NCBI GenBank assembly: GCA_035621235.1
Contig: CP141731.1
Span: 1,860,001 to 1,924,000, forward strand
From: Actinomycetaceae bacterium MB13-C1-2
GTDB taxonomy: Bacteria > Actinomycetota > Actinomycetes > Actinomycetales > Actinomycetaceae
Length of the DNA stretch: 64,000 nt
Reading direction: 5' to 3'
Shown here piece after piece: positions 48,189 through 58,682 of this stretch; the first letter of the stretch is position 1; every line of letters begins with the position of its first letter. The translations under genes were made by a program, and so were the position numbers. The notes beneath the pieces were generated by a model, which saw only the letters and a program-made list of their open reading frames with translations, was not told the origin of the DNA and did no database searches.

Positions 48189-51100
48189 CCCTCCGATACC
48201 TCCCCCTTAGCAAACAACTCAGCTTGCTCCAGCACCAGCTCGATCGCCTTGGCCTCAGCATCAGGCGGATAGTCGTAGCGCGCCAGCAAGCGCCGCACCT
48301 TGGTGCGCATGGTGGCACGGACGGAGTCCTTGAGATTCCAGTCGATGGTCGCGGACTCCCGAACTGCCTTGACGAGCTTCTGCGCGATCTCCTTGAGAAC
48401 CTCGTCGCCAAGCTCCAGCACGGCTGCGTCGTTTTGGACGATGGCGTCATAGAACGCGACCTCGTCCTCGCGAAGCCCCAGCGCATCATGACGCTTCTGG
48501 TCGTCGCGCATCTGCTTGGCGAGCTTCACCAACTCCGCGATGATCTCCGCCGTCGTCAGCGACCGGTTCGTGTACCTGTTGATCGCCTCGTCGAGCAGTT
48601 CGGAGAACTTCCGTGCCTGCACAAGGTTGGTGCGCTGCACGGTGCGGATCTGGTCGTTGAGCAGGCGCCGCAGCAGCCCCATCTGCAGGTTGGGCTTGTC
48701 CTTCTCCGCGAGGGAGTCGAGGAACTCGTCGCTCAGGATCGACAGCTCCGGTGTCTCGACGCCGGCGAGCTTGTAGATGTCGACGACCTGGTCGGCAGCG
48801 ACCGCCTCGTTGAGCAATTGCCCGAGCGCGGTGTCGATCTCGACCGCACCGGATCCGCCACGCCCCGAGTCGGGGTTCTGGATCTTGAGAACGGCTGCAC
48901 GCACGTCGGTAAATAGGCGCACGTCGTTGCGGATCTCCGCAGCCTCGTCACGCGCTCCAGCCAGAGCGAACGCCTTCGCCAGCGCGAGCACCTGGTCGTT
49001 GAAGCGCTTCGTGCGATCAGGGTCGGCCATGACGAAGTCGAGCACCTTGGCGTACTCCGCCAAGCGTTGGGAGGCGGTGAGTGACGGCGAGGAGTCGTAG
49101 TCGACGCCGTGCAGTAGTCCCCGGATGATGTCGTGCTTCTCCAGCATGACGGCGACCATCTCGTCGATGGGGACGCCGGCCTGGTCACGGTCGGAGGGCG
49201 AGTACTCCTGGAGCGCGGCCTGGAGGTTCGAGAACACGCCGATGTAGTCGACGATGAGCCCGCCGGGCTTATCTCGGAATGTGCGGTTGACGCGGGCGAT
49301 GGCCTGCATGAGCCCTGCGCCCTGCATGGTCTTGTCGACGTACATCGTGTGCATGCTCGGCGCATCGAAGCCGGTCAGCCACATGTCTCGGACGATGACG
49401 AGTTCGAGCTCGTCGTCGGGGTTCTTCGCCCGGAGCTTGAGGTCTTTGCGGACGTCCTTGGAGTGGATGTGTGGTTGGAACTCGGCCGGGTCGGCAGCCG
49501 AGCCGGTCATGACGACCTTGATCTTGCCCTTAGCCGGATCGTCTGAGTGCCAGTCGGGGCGGAGCGCGATGATCTTCTCGTAGAGGCGCACCGCGATACG
49601 ACGGCTCATCGTGACGATCATGCCCTTACCGAACAGCGCCTCACGCCGCTTCTCCCAGTGCTCGACAATGTCCCGGGCAATGAGGTCTAGGCGCGAGTCA
49701 GCGCCGACGATGGCTTCCAGTCGCGACCAGCGGGACTTCGCTGCCGTGGCCGCGTCCTCCTCGACGGTCTCAGTGATCTCGTCCGCCAGCTCGTCGAGCG
49801 CGGCAAGGTCGTCGTCGGACAGATCGATCTTCGCCAGACGCGATTCGTAGAAGATCTTGACGGTCGCACCGTCCTCGACCGCGCGAGTGAGGTCGTAGAC
49901 GTCGATGTAGTCACCGAACACCGAGCGCGTGGACTTGTCGTTCGATTCGATCGGCGTACCGGTGAAGCCGAGGTAGGTAGCGCCGGGCAAAGCATCTCGC
50001 ATGTGCTTCGCGAGGCCGGCGCGCAAGCGTCCGTGACGATCCAGCGTCTCACCGAAGCCGTACTGGCTGCGATGCGCTTCGTCGGCCACAACCACGACGT
50101 TGCGACGATCCGTCAACACCGGGTTGGCATCGCCATCCTCACCAGGAGCGAACTTCTGCAGTGTCGTGAAGACGATGCCACCCGAGGCACGCTTCAACTT
50201 CGTCCGCAGGTCAGTACGAGTCGCGGCCTGCACCGGTGTCTCCGGCAGGATATGGGCAGGAGCGAACGTCTCCCCGAACAGCTGGTCGTCCAAGTCGTTG
50301 CGATCGGTGATGAACACCAGCGTCGGATTCGCCATCCGAGGATCGCGCATGATCTTCGCGGCATAGAAGACCATCTCGAAACTCTTGCCCGAGCCCTGGG
50401 TATGCCAGACGACGCCACCACGACGATCACCATCGGGCCGGGACGCCTGCACGGTGGACTCGACCGCCGCGTTCACTGCCCAGTACTGGTGGTACTTCGC
50501 CACCCGCTTGACCAGCACCCGCGTCGGCTGCCCAGTGGCCTTGTCAGTGGCCGTCTCGTCACTGAAGACGATGAAGTTCTGCAGCAGATCGAGGAATCGC
50601 TTCGGCTCGAACACCCCCTTGATCAGCACCTCAAGGGCAGGGCGATCACTCACCACTTCGCGACCCTCGATCGTTTTCCACGGGGCATAGTGCTCGAACG
50701 CCCCCGCATAGCTGCTCATCGCGGCCGACGTACCGTCGGAGATCACCGTCACCGCGTTCGACACAAACACGGACGGGATGTCCTGTCGGTACGTCTGCAC
50801 CTGGTTCCACGCTGACTTCAACGTCGCGTGCTCGGCAGCCGGATTCTTCAACTCCAGCAGCGCCAACGGCATCCCATTGACCAGCACCAGCACGTCAGGC
50901 CGGCGGTTCTTGCCGTTCTCAACAATCGTGAACTGGTTGATCGCCACCCAGTCGTTGTTCTCCGGGCGCTCGAAGTCCATCAGCCACAGGCGTGTCGTGC
51001 GCAGCGCACCGTCGGCATCCCGATGCTCAACAGGCACGCCCTCCGTGATGAGCTGATGCAGCCGGTAGTTCTCATCGATCGGGCTCTGCGACTCCGCACG

Positions 51101-51325
51101 ACGCACCCGCTTGATCGCCTCGTCGACAAGGGCAGGGGAAGTCCCCGGATTGATCCGCCTCATCGCATCACGCAGCCGGCCCCACAGGAACACCTCCTCG
51201 TAGGAATCGCGCTCCGCTCCCGGCTCACCAGGAGCGATATCCGGCCCGTGCAGCGTGCGGTAGCCCAGCTCCGAGAAGTACTCCAGCGCCGCCAGCTCGA
51301 CGGTGTTCTCGTTGAACGCGCTCAC
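48185..51325 (-). CDS. hsdR: Type I restriction enzyme, restriction/translocase subunit HsdR
   Basis: 1046 aa. The endonuclease domain has RPD (Asp144) and LELK (Glu158-x-Lys160), the PD-(D/E)xK core. The SF2 translocase follows with Walker A HTQGSGKS near 308, DEAH near 415, TGTPIE, and motif [11 protein letters not shown] helical C-terminal domain binds the methylase. It translocates and cuts DNA lacking the HsdS-defined methylation. The start overlaps the Ymh gene stop and the stop overlaps the YobI-like gene start. Confidence 0.93.
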   Translation of the reverse strand: MSAFNENTVELAALEYFSELGYRTLHGPDIAPGEPGAERDSYEEVFLWGRLRDAMRRINPGTSPALVDEAIKRVRRAESQSPIDENYRLHQLITEGVPVEHRDADGALRTTRLWLMDFERPENNDWVAINQFTIVENGKNRRPDVLVLVNGMPLALLELKNPAAEHATLKSAWNQVQTYRQDIPSVFVSNAVTVISDGTSAAMSSYAGAFEHYAPWKTIEGREVVSDRPALEVLIKGVFEPKRFLDLLQNFIVFSDETATDKATGQPTRVLVKRVAKYHQYWAVNAAVESTVQASRPDGDRRGGVVWHTQGSGKSFEMVFYAAKIMRDPRMANPTLVFITDRNDLDDQLFGETFAPAHILPETPVQAATRTDLRTKLKRASGGIVFTTLQKFAPGEDGDANPVLTDRRNVVVVADEAHRSQYGFGETLDRHGRLRAGLAKHMRDALPGATYLGFTGTPIESNDKSTRSVFGDYIDVYDLTRAVEDGATVKIFYESRLAKIDLSDDDLAALDELADEITETVEEDAATAAKSRWSRLEAIVGADSRLDLIARDIVEHWEKRREALFGKGMIVTMSRRIAVRLYEKIIALRPDWHSDDPAKGKIKVVMTGSAADPAEFQPHIHSKDVRKDLKLRAKNPDDELELVIVRDMWLTGFDAPSMHTMYVDKTMQGAGLMQAIARVNRTFRDKPGGLIVDYIGVFSNLQAALQEYSPSDRDQAGVPIDEMVAVMLEKHDIIRGLLHGVDYDSSPSLTASQRLAEYAKVLDFVMADPDRTKRFNDQVLALAKAFALAGARDEAAEIRNDVRLFTDVRAAVLKIQNPDSGRGGSGAVEIDTALGQLLNEAVAADQVVDIYKLAGVETPELSILSDEFLDSLAEKDKPNLQMGLLRRLLNDQIRTVQRTNLVQARKFSELLDEAINRYTNRSLTTAEIIAELVKLAKQMRDDQKRHDALGLREDEVAFYDAIVQNDAAVLELGDEVLKEIAQKLVKAVRESATIDWNLKDSVRATMRTKVRRLLARYDYPPDAEAKAIELVLEQAELFAKGEVSEG

Positions 51326-52056
51326 GATGCAACCTCCAACGTCGATTCATCCACCCAGCGCGCCAGCACACTGAGCGCCGCCAAGTACTCCAGCGCTTCT
51401 TGCTCCGGCATCTCCTGGTCAGCCTCATGAGCAAGCGGGTTACGGATACCAGCGAACACACCCTCGGCAAACATGCGAGCCCCACGCTGCACCGACTTGA
51501 AGGTCTTGCTGCCGTCATCCGGCATCCGGTGCAGACGCGGATTCTTCGCAACGGCGGGCTGCTCGCTAAACGCCTGGTTGAAGAGATCTGTCTCGCTCAC
51601 ATCACGACGACCGAGCTTGTTCTGCGTCTCGGCGTTCAACTTGCGAATCGCGCCTTCTACGGCCTCGCGGAAGTGCCCCGAGTGCCACAGCGACGAAGCA
51701 CCGCCCCAAACCCACGGATGCAGATTCGCAGCTGACAGCTCCGGGGCGTCATCGCCAAGGTTCTTGCGGATCTCCTCCTGACGACGGAGGTTCTCCCGGG
51801 CACGAAGCGAAGCCTCATGGTGCAGTGCCCACTTCTTCCGGCTTGTGCTGACCTCAAGGGAACGCCAGGTGGGAAGTACCCGATCAAGGATCTGCTCAGC
51901 GACCTGAGCTCGCTTGACTACTTCCTCTTCCGAGTCCGCCGTCCGATAGCTCCCGGCGCTTATGACTCCGCTCGGCGGCGACACGTGATGCACGGTGGTA
52001 GCCCGGATGAAATCATCCAGCTGCTCCAGTGCCCACTCAACGTTCAGCCCGGTCAT
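51322..52056 (-). CDS. TIGR02391 (Ymh) family protein with HEPN motif
   Basis: 244 aa. The C-terminal domain matches the TIGR02391/Ymh family, with [13 protein letters not shown] near residues 200-211. R205-N206-x3-H210 fits the R(N)x3-6H motif of HEPN ribonucleases. The N-terminal 100 residues are helical. It is enclosed between hsdS and hsdR with four-base overlaps on both sides, so it is co-translated with the restriction subunits. By analogy with PrrC and RloC, an RNase held by a type I system could act if restriction fails; this is inference. Confidence 0.8.
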   Translation of the reverse strand: MTGLNVEWALEQLDDFIRATTVHHVSPPSGVISAGSYRTADSEEEVVKRAQVAEQILDRVLPTWRSLEVSTSRKKWALHHEASLRARENLRRQEEIRKNLGDDAPELSAANLHPWVWGGASSLWHSGHFREAVEGAIRKLNAETQNKLGRRDVSETDLFNQAFSEQPAVAKNPRLHRMPDDGSKTFKSVQRGARMFAEGVFAGIRNPLAHEADQEMPEQEALEYLAALSVLARWVDESTLEVAS

Positions 52057-53249
52057 GCTGCGGCTCCTTCAGTTGGAACACGCATGCGACCAGAGAGCAG
52101 TTCGGGAAGAAGCGCGTTGCGGAGCTCAGTAAGGCGGACGACTTCTCGCTCCGCCGAGAGCAAACGTCCCCAGAGCGGCGACAGCATCTCGTTCAGCTGC
52201 TCGATCTCGGGGCCAACCGGAATCTCGACGTTCGTGCTCTCCAGATGCCCTCTCTGGATGTGACCCATGGTGGTGGCCTTGTCGGCGGCAACTCCTCGGA
52301 AAATCGGCATCACCGCGTCGAGGCGGTCGAACACGAGCCAGGCTGGATAGCCGGTCGGGATCACCTTGAAGATGTGCTGGTTGACGATCGCCTCGTCGCG
52401 GAACCACCGGTACACCGCAAGTGATCCCGACCAAGACATCAAGATGTCACCAGCACGCGCGACCTTCTCATCCGGCACGTCAATGTCGTTATACACAGTC
52501 GAACCTCCGGGCCCGGAGTTCAGCTCAGCAATTCGGATCACCATGCGCCCCGTTCCGGTCGCGCCTTTTGTGTAAGCGCCGCCGTTGACGAAGCGCGCGA
52601 GCTCAGCGACTGCGATTCGGTCACCCGCTTGAGAAATCGAAGCATCTACTCGAGCGCGAACGAGCTGAGGGATCAACGCGATCGCCCGCCGATTCGACTC
52701 GATCTTGTCGTCGAGTGCGCCGAGCGTCGCGGCGATGGCACGCTGCTCCTCGATTGGTGGCAGTGGAATGGGGAATGACTGAAGATGCCCCTTCGTAATT
52801 GCTTTACGTGTCCCGCCAGATGAGTGCCCGAGCATGTAGTCCTTCATCAACGGCAAAGACAGCCATTTCTGCAAGAACCCAGGACAGACCTTTCCATTCG
52901 ACCGCACAATTGCGACGTGCTGGTTAACTCTTGCTGGCAGGACAGCATCGGGAACCATCGCGGTTCGGAGAATCGAGTCTCCAGTGATGTTTATCAGAAC
53001 GTCGCCGGATTCCACAGTTACCCCGCGAAGCGCTGTGGCCGCGTCCGGACCTAGAAATGCCAGCCCTTCCGTCTTGAACTCGTGGTCATAAACATTCTGG
53101 CTGCGGATCAAAGCTGGCCCCGAAGCCACATAGACGGCGCTACCTCCTCGTGGCGTTGCACCACTGCCAATCTTTGATGTCACTTCAGCCAACGTCGCTG
53201 CACTCCAAGACCGCGGCAGTTCAAGATTCAATCCAGGCAAGACGGTCAT
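52053..53249 (-). CDS. hsdS: Type I restriction enzyme, specificity subunit HsdS
   Basis: 398 aa with two target-recognition domains: residues about 5-175 ([20 protein letters not shown]) and about 205-375. Each is followed by a conserved helix, [23 protein letters not shown] and the C-terminal [18 protein letters not shown]...[12 protein letters not shown]. The two domains define the two halves of the bipartite target. The start overlaps the hsdM stop by four bases. Confidence 0.92.
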   Translation of the reverse strand: MTVLPGLNLELPRSWSAATLAEVTSKIGSGATPRGGSAVYVASGPALIRSQNVYDHEFKTEGLAFLGPDAATALRGVTVESGDVLINITGDSILRTAMVPDAVLPARVNQHVAIVRSNGKVCPGFLQKWLSLPLMKDYMLGHSSGGTRKAITKGHLQSFPIPLPPIEEQRAIAATLGALDDKIESNRRAIALIPQLVRARVDASISQAGDRIAVAELARFVNGGAYTKGATGTGRMVIRIAELNSGPGGSTVYNDIDVPDEKVARAGDILMSWSGSLAVYRWFRDEAIVNQHIFKVIPTGYPAWLVFDRLDAVMPIFRGVAADKATTMGHIQRGHLESTNVEIPVGPEIEQLNEMLSPLWGRLLSAEREVVRLTELRNALLPELLSGRMRVPTEGAAA

Positions 53250-54808
53250 GCTAACTTCCCCAACCGCTGCCGCACCTCGTCCTCCAACTGCCTGCCGCGT
53301 TCAAACTCTGCGAAGAGTTCCTTTGTGAGGCGGTCGATCTTCTCGTCGATCGGTTCGTCATCGACTTCTGCCTCGGCAGCCCCGACGTAGCGGCCCGGGG
53401 TGAGCACGAAGTCGTGCTTCTCGATCTCATCGAGCTTCGCGGCCTTCGCGAAGCCAGGGACGTCCTCATAGCCGCCGTCGTGGTTGCGCCAGGCGTGGTA
53501 GGTATCGGCAATCTTCGCGATGTCGTCGTCGGTGAGCACGCGCAGACGGCGTGACTCCATCGTGCCGAGCTTTCGGGCGTCGATGAAGAGCACCTCGCCG
53601 CGGCGCTCCCTGTGGCCATTGCCGTGCCGGGCCTTCGAGACAAACCAGAGCGAGACGGGGATGCCGGTGTTGAAGAACAGCTTGTCGGGCATCGCGACGA
53701 TGCAGTCCACAAGGTCAGCCTCGACGAGCTTGCGGCGGATCTCACCCTCACCGCCCGTCTTCGACGACAGCGACCCGTTCGCCAGCACGAACCCTGCCGT
53801 GCCCTTCGGGCTCAAGTGGTAGATGAAGTGCTGCACCCACGCGAAGTTCGCGTTGCCCTGCGGCGGGGTGCCGTACTGCCAGCGCGGATCATCTGCGAGC
53901 TTGGCGTCCCACCAGTCAGAGACATTGAAGGGAGGGTTGGCGATCACGAAGTCGGCGCGCAGGTCAGGGTGCAGGTCATCGGTGAATGAGTCGGCCGAAC
54001 GCGGTCCCATGTCGGCTTCGATGCCTCGCAGTGCGAGGTTCATCTTGGCGAGCTTCCAGGTCGTGTCCGTGAACTCCTGCCCGTAGACGGAGATGTCGGT
54101 GCGCTTGCCGCCGTGAGCTTTCACGAACTCAGCCGACTGCACAAACATGCCGCCTGAACCCGCCGCAGGGTCATAGACACGCCCCTGGTAGGGCTCCAAC
54201 ATCTCGACCAGCGTCTTGACTACCGAGCGCGGCGTGTAGAAGGCCCCAGCATCCTTGCCGGTCTCCTTGCCGGCAAACTGCCCAAGGAAGTACTCGTACA
54301 CTCGGCCCAGCACGTCATCGGCGCCGTGGTCGTCGGTCTCGGTGAACCCGATCGAACCGATCAGGTCGACCAGCTCGCCAAGGCGCCGCTTGTCGAGGCC
54401 GTCGCGGCCGTAGTTGCGCGGGAGCACACCGCGCAGGGAAGGGTTCTCCTTCTCGATGAGGTCCATCGCCTGGTCGATTTGCTGCCCGATCTCAGGCTGC
54501 TTCGCCACGGACTGGATGTAGCCCCAGCGCGCCAACTCTGGCACCCAGAACACGTTGTGACTGGTGTACTCGTCGCGGTCTTCGAGGAAGTCCGGTACCC
54601 GCTCGGCCTTGATGCCGTCAGCAGCCAGTTCTACCTCGAGCGCCTTCCGTCGCTCTTCGAAGCGGTCGGAGACGTACTTCAGGAACACCAAGCCCAGCAC
54701 GACATGCTTGTACTCACTCGGTTCCTGGTTGCCGCGCAGCTTGTCGGCAGCCTCCCAGAGGGTCTGCTCGAGTGTCTTCGTCGGTTTCGGCTTCGCGGCG
54801 CGTACCAT
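53246..54808 (-). CDS. hsdM: Type I restriction enzyme, methyltransferase subunit HsdM
   Basis: 520 aa N6-adenine methyltransferase. The N-terminal HsdM domain ([41 protein letters not shown]), SAM-binding DPAAGSGG near residue 213 and catalytic NPPF near 291 are clear. [14 protein letters not shown] is a further family mark. It methylates the HsdS target and is the first gene of the six-gene operon. ATG at 54808 with GGAGACAAC upstream on the minus strand. Confidence 0.95.
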   Translation of the reverse strand: MVRAAKPKPTKTLEQTLWEAADKLRGNQEPSEYKHVVLGLVFLKYVSDRFEERRKALEVELAADGIKAERVPDFLEDRDEYTSHNVFWVPELARWGYIQSVAKQPEIGQQIDQAMDLIEKENPSLRGVLPRNYGRDGLDKRRLGELVDLIGSIGFTETDDHGADDVLGRVYEYFLGQFAGKETGKDAGAFYTPRSVVKTLVEMLEPYQGRVYDPAAGSGGMFVQSAEFVKAHGGKRTDISVYGQEFTDTTWKLAKMNLALRGIEADMGPRSADSFTDDLHPDLRADFVIANPPFNVSDWWDAKLADDPRWQYGTPPQGNANFAWVQHFIYHLSPKGTAGFVLANGSLSSKTGGEGEIRRKLVEADLVDCIVAMPDKLFFNTGIPVSLWFVSKARHGNGHRERRGEVLFIDARKLGTMESRRLRVLTDDDIAKIADTYHAWRNHDGGYEDVPGFAKAAKLDEIEKHDFVLTPGRYVGAAEAEVDDEPIDEKIDRLTKELFAEFERGRQLEDEVRQRLGKLA

Positions 54809-55181
54809 GCTGTTGTCTCCTCTGCGCCGCAGGGCGCGTCTTAAGTTGTGCTCATAGTGCCGTGTATCACGGTACCGGCGGCCTCCGACACTGCTAGGGT
54901 GCCGCGCCGCTCGGGCGGGTCGTGCTGTCGCAGGCGGGAGCCGGATGGCTCGACCGGGACGCTGCGATCTACGTTCTATTCTCTCATAATCCGCAATTTG
55001 CCGGAATAGGAATATCGCAAAGCCACGGATAAATGCCTGACGAGAAGCGCTTTCAGTGTTGTCTCAGTAATCGATTCATCTTACATTCCAGAGCAGTAAT
55101 GCGTCTGGCTTTCCACCACACCATCTCCAGCTCTTTATGCATCCTCGTCTCACGAGGGGGTGATTTGAGAGTCCGCGCGTA
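54809..55181. promoter_or_regulatory. Divergent region between hsdM and glycosyltransferase gene
   Basis: 373 bases without a gene. A small palindrome CCGTG-TAT-CACGG lies about 65 bases upstream of hsdM (near 54863-54875), a possible operator. An A/T-rich stretch (about 54970-55020) contrasts with the flanking G/C-rich DNA and may contain promoters. Confidence 0.45.
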
Positions 55182-56657
55182 GTGCGTCTCGCGCCCGATC
55201 TCACGCCAGTCGGCTGGTTCCTGTTCGGGGCGATGGTGCTCCTGATCCCGACCTACCTCTACTTCTGGTGGATGGTGATCAAGGCCAGTGCTCACAAGCA
55301 TGTCTCTCGTGAGAAGATCACCAACCGGAAGCTCACTGCGTCGCTGGCTCACGCGAAGCGGAAAGGGAACACGCATCGTTTCCTGATCCAGATCACGACC
55401 AAGGGCGGTGCGCTCTCCGTCGTCCAGCGCGGCATCGACAACGTCCTGGCAGGCGTGGCCCGCTATCCGGTGCTGCAGAAGGTCGTCTGGGTCGAGATCA
55501 TCACTGAGGACGCCGATGAGGTGGCCGCTCTCCAGACCCGCTACCGAAATGCGGTCATCCCGGTGACGCCGTATCTCCTGCCGACCGACTACCGCACACC
55601 CAAAGACACCCGCCTCAAGGCTCGTGCGCTGGAGTACATGGTCGAGCAGCACCGCGCCTCTCCGACCGAGTCCTACGTCGTGCACTACGACGAAGAATCC
55701 GTCTTCACCCCCGACAACCTCGCACGCCTGGTTCATCGCCTGAGCCGTCATCCAGTCGGGATCTCGGAGGGCATGATCTCCTACGGTCTGGACTGGAACG
55801 AGACGACACTGCTGAACAAGGCGATGGAGTCCAACCGTCCCTTCGGCTGCCACGAGCGCTACTCCGTCATGACCAGCCCGCCTCCCATGCATCTGCACGG
55901 CTCGAATCTCGTCGTCCGACAGGATCTGGAGAACCAGATCGGCTGGGACATCGGTAACCTCGACGGCTCGGCCCTCATCGCTGAAGACCTTGTCTTCGGC
56001 CTTGCCGGCTATCTCAAGTTCGGGAAGGACATGTTCGGCTGGCACCACACCGAGATGATCGAGCAACCGCCATTCACACTGAAGGCCGCCTACAAGCAGC
56101 GTGAACGCTGGGTGTTCGGCGCCATGCAGGCCCTCGCACACATCCGCCAGCAACCCGACTGGATGCGCCTGTCCCGCAAAGATCGGTGGCACATCAACGT
56201 CATCATCCGCCTGCGCGTGCTGACCTACGCACTCGGCTTCCCGGTCTCGCTCCTCGCGCTCGGCTCCAACGTCGTCATCCTGCTCATTCTCGCTGCCGAA
56301 GCCGTCCGAGAGGGCACCATCACGGTTGTCGCGCCCGAGCTGACCGTCTACGGCATCATCACCTCGATCGGCCTCGCCCTCTGGCTGGCGGGCACGCAGC
56401 TCGGCCTGTTCTACAACCTCCGCTACACCGGCATGACCCGCCTGCAGAAGCTCCGCGACCACGTCCTCGTGCTTCTCGTCACGCCGTTCGCCGGGGTCAT
56501 CGACACCGCTGGCCCGCTCGTGGCCGTCCTGAAATGGCTCGCCGGTATCCGTGAGGTGGCGTGGAAGCCGACCCCGAAGTTTGCCGTCCCGAACCGTGAA
56601 CCAACATCTAAGCGCGTCGCTGCCGCCGAAGTAGCAGCAGGAGAAAAAGCAGCATGA
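55182..56657 (+). CDS. Membrane glycosyltransferase family 2 protein
   Basis: 491 aa. An N-terminal membrane helix (about 12-32) precedes a GT-A domain. HYDEES near 168 would hold the metal-binding Asp, EDLVFG near 268 the acid/base region, and QRERW at 306-310 is the QxxRW motif of processive GT2 synthases. Three to four C-terminal helices (about 330-450) follow. The layout resembles Egghead-like and cellulose-synthase-like enzymes. GTG start at 55182, bounded upstream by a TGA. Its stop overlaps the next gene (ATGA). Confidence 0.85.
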   Translation: MRLAPDLTPVGWFLFGAMVLLIPTYLYFWWMVIKASAHKHVSREKITNRKLTASLAHAKRKGNTHRFLIQITTKGGALSVVQRGIDNVLAGVARYPVLQKVVWVEIITEDADEVAALQTRYRNAVIPVTPYLLPTDYRTPKDTRLKARALEYMVEQHRASPTESYVVHYDEESVFTPDNLARLVHRLSRHPVGISEGMISYGLDWNETTLLNKAMESNRPFGCHERYSVMTSPPPMHLHGSNLVVRQDLENQIGWDIGNLDGSALIAEDLVFGLAGYLKFGKDMFGWHHTEMIEQPPFTLKAAYKQRERWVFGAMQALAHIRQQPDWMRLSRKDRWHINVIIRLRVLTYALGFPVSLLALGSNVVILLILAAEAVREGTITVVAPELTVYGIITSIGLALWLAGTQLGLFYNLRYTGMTRLQKLRDHVLVLLVTPFAGVIDTAGPLVAVLKWLAGIREVAWKPTPKFAVPNREPTSKRVAAAEVAAGEKAA

Positions 56658-57334
56658 GCAGCTACCAGCAACAACGAGAAATCCGCAGCCAGATCATCTT
56701 CACGGTCCTGATCATCGCCGTCAGTGTCGCCATCACCTACGGCCCCATCCGGCTCACTCTGCCAAGCCTTACCGGCCAGACACCGGCCATCAACGACTCG
56801 AGCAACCAGACGGCCCAGAAGCAGGAAGAGAAGAAAGACCCTCCTCGAGGTGACGCCAAGCGCGTTGCTGATCTCGACCGCCTCGCCACAGCGCTCAAGA
56901 CCTACAAGGAACGCCACGGCGGCTACCCGATGAGTACCGGCACCTGCGCGGGCGGCACCTTCGACAGCGACGCCGACCTCGGCTTCCTCGCAGACCTCGA
57001 ACGCGAAGCCGTCATCGACGCCATCCCACGCGATACCGATGGCATCGCCAAGAGCACCAAGACAGAGCGGGGCACGAACGCCACGACCACCGCTGACGAC
57101 TGCGACACCATGTACGGCGCAAAGCACTACCTCTACTACTCCAACGGCACCAAGTTCGCCCTCATCGCCAGCGTCGACGACGCCGACGCCATCCCCGGCG
57201 ACGCCACAGGCGTCTACCTCGCAGAAGGCGACCGCGAATGGTTCGATGGCTCAGCCCTTATCAAAGACTGGCACTGGAGCCGCAACGTCTACATCGTCAG
57301 CAACCAGAAGCTCGCAGAAGCCGCTGGGGAATAG
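56654..57334 (+). CDS. Membrane-anchored pseudopilin-like protein
   Basis: 226 aa. A single membrane helix at residues 14-32 is followed by a Gln/Lys-rich linker and a globular domain beginning ADLDRLATALKTYKERHGGYP, which matches the start of type II secretion pseudopilin G-type domains. Two cysteine pairs could form disulfides. The canonical prepilin cleavage motif is not visible. It is translationally coupled to the glycosyltransferase, so the two likely work on an extracellular or surface structure. Confidence 0.65.
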   Translation: MSSYQQQREIRSQIIFTVLIIAVSVAITYGPIRLTLPSLTGQTPAINDSSNQTAQKQEEKKDPPRGDAKRVADLDRLATALKTYKERHGGYPMSTGTCAGGTFDSDADLGFLADLEREAVIDAIPRDTDGIAKSTKTERGTNATTTADDCDTMYGAKHYLYYSNGTKFALIASVDDADAIPGDATGVYLAEGDREWFDGSALIKDWHWSRNVYIVSNQKLAEAAGE

Positions 57335-57374
57335 TCCACACGCTCGAGCGGGTCAGTCAGATCGAGCGAGAACG

Positions 57375-58682
57375 TCAGGATTCGACCGCTGCCGCCGGAA
57401 ACACAACGACAGACCCGTCATGTCCCCGCTCGATCTCGATCACTACATCGGCGTGGTTTCCGGCAGCGTCGATTCCGCTGCTGAGGCCTCTGAGCCGATA
57501 GGCGGCGGTAAGGAGCTTGTCAACGTCGGACGGTGCGTAGTGCACCTTCTTGAGCAACCCACCTGGGCGCTTGAGCTCGAGCGAGGACAGTCGCAGCAGC
57601 ACGCCATTGATGCTCGCTTCGAGGTCGTTCAATCGTTGCTCGTCGCTGCGCAGCTCGCTCAGGAAGGACTTGAACGGGTTGCCAGTGCCGTCGAGCTGCG
57701 CGTGCTCCACAGCCTGCAGCACCAAGACACGACGCTTCAGCGCAAGGGCCAACCTCGCGGTCTCCAGGTGCGCACTGAAAGCACCGTTCTCGTCCGTAAT
57801 GCCAGGGAACGCCTCTGTGAGCGTCGCCAGCTCCACCGGTCCTTCGGGGAATTCATCGAGCGCGTCGTGCCACTTCTTGAGCCGCGTACGAACGGCGGCA
57901 ATGGCGGTGCTGATCTCGTGTGACGCGGAATCCAGTCCCAGCGACTGCCCGATCTTGCCCTGATCCAGCAGTACCGACGTGGCCTTGTCTATCGCGTCCC
58001 GGCAGCCATCGAGCCGGTTACGTTCCTGCTCCAGCTTGTCGTCGTGCAGTTGCTCAAGCAGGTCAGTGATCCGTTCGATGGCCTTCTGCCGCTGATGGTC
58101 GGCGTAGGCGCTCGCGCCCACGGCCACAGCCATCAGGACGAGCGGGGCGGTGACGGTCAGCGATCCTGCGCCTGCAATACCGACGCCTGCGGTTGCTGCA
58201 GCGCCGGTTGTCGCGCCCGTGCCAGCCACAGGGACGAATGTCGCCTTGGAGACGATTCCCGTCGAGTCCCGGAGAGCACTGTAGACGCCGCCCGAGACGG
58301 CCTTGGACGCCATCGGCTTCACGAGTCCCTTGCTCACCTGGGAGGCGACCTTCGCAGGCACCACCATGCGGTAAAGCACTTCGCCGGAAGCCGCGATGTC
58401 GACCTTCGCCGGCGCTGAGCGCGCGGTCTGAGTCACGAGCTGCGAGAGCTGCTGGGCAAGGGGACTGCTCGCGTGCAGCGCGATGCCGCCAGCCGGGTCA
58501 CGGCGTCGCTCGATCGGATGCATCTCCAACGTCGCGATGGGTGCCTGTGTGAACGTCGCGAGCGCGGTGCGCAGGTCAGCAAGCCGCTCGGGAGTCATGT
58601 CCGCATCACCCACGAGATCGGGCACCGCCACGGCCTCAGTGGCAAGTGTCCACACCGGCACGAGCGCGTTCTCGTCTGCCAT
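57375..58682 (-). CDS. Hypothetical protein with Gly/Ala-rich hydrophobic segment
   Basis: 435 aa from ATG 58682 with GGGGAGA upstream; a longer in-frame start lies at 58727. The N-terminal 150 residues are soluble, then GTGATTGAAATAGVGIAGAG and VTAPLVLMAVAVGASAYA form a hydrophobic hairpin (about 155-205). A long helical, heptad-like region follows (about 205-400). No family was recognised. The Gly/Ala hairpin plus coiled coil is reminiscent of pore-forming or membrane-inserting proteins, but this is only a shape comparison. Its upstream region contains a 23-bp tandem repeat. Confidence 0.55.
   Translation of the reverse strand: MADENALVPVWTLATEAVAVPDLVGDADMTPERLADLRTALATFTQAPIATLEMHPIERRRDPAGGIALHASSPLAQQLSQLVTQTARSAPAKVDIAASGEVLYRMVVPAKVASQVSKGLVKPMASKAVSGGVYSALRDSTGIVSKATFVPVAGTGATTGAAATAGVGIAGAGSLTVTAPLVLMAVAVGASAYADHQRQKAIERITDLLEQLHDDKLEQERNRLDGCRDAIDKATSVLLDQGKIGQSLGLDSASHEISTAIAAVRTRLKKWHDALDEFPEGPVELATLTEAFPGITDENGAFSAHLETARLALALKRRVLVLQAVEHAQLDGTGNPFKSFLSELRSDEQRLNDLEASINGVLLRLSSLELKRPGGLLKKVHYAPSDVDKLLTAAYRLRGLSSGIDAAGNHADVVIEIERGHDGSVVVFPAAAVES

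Noticed and set aside
48224-48916. 230-codon plus-strand frame
   Set aside because: Antisense to hsdR.
55053-56462. 469-codon open frame on the minus strand
   Set aside because: It is antisense to the clear GT2 glycosyltransferase and shows no family pattern; long antisense frames are expected in G/C-rich DNA.
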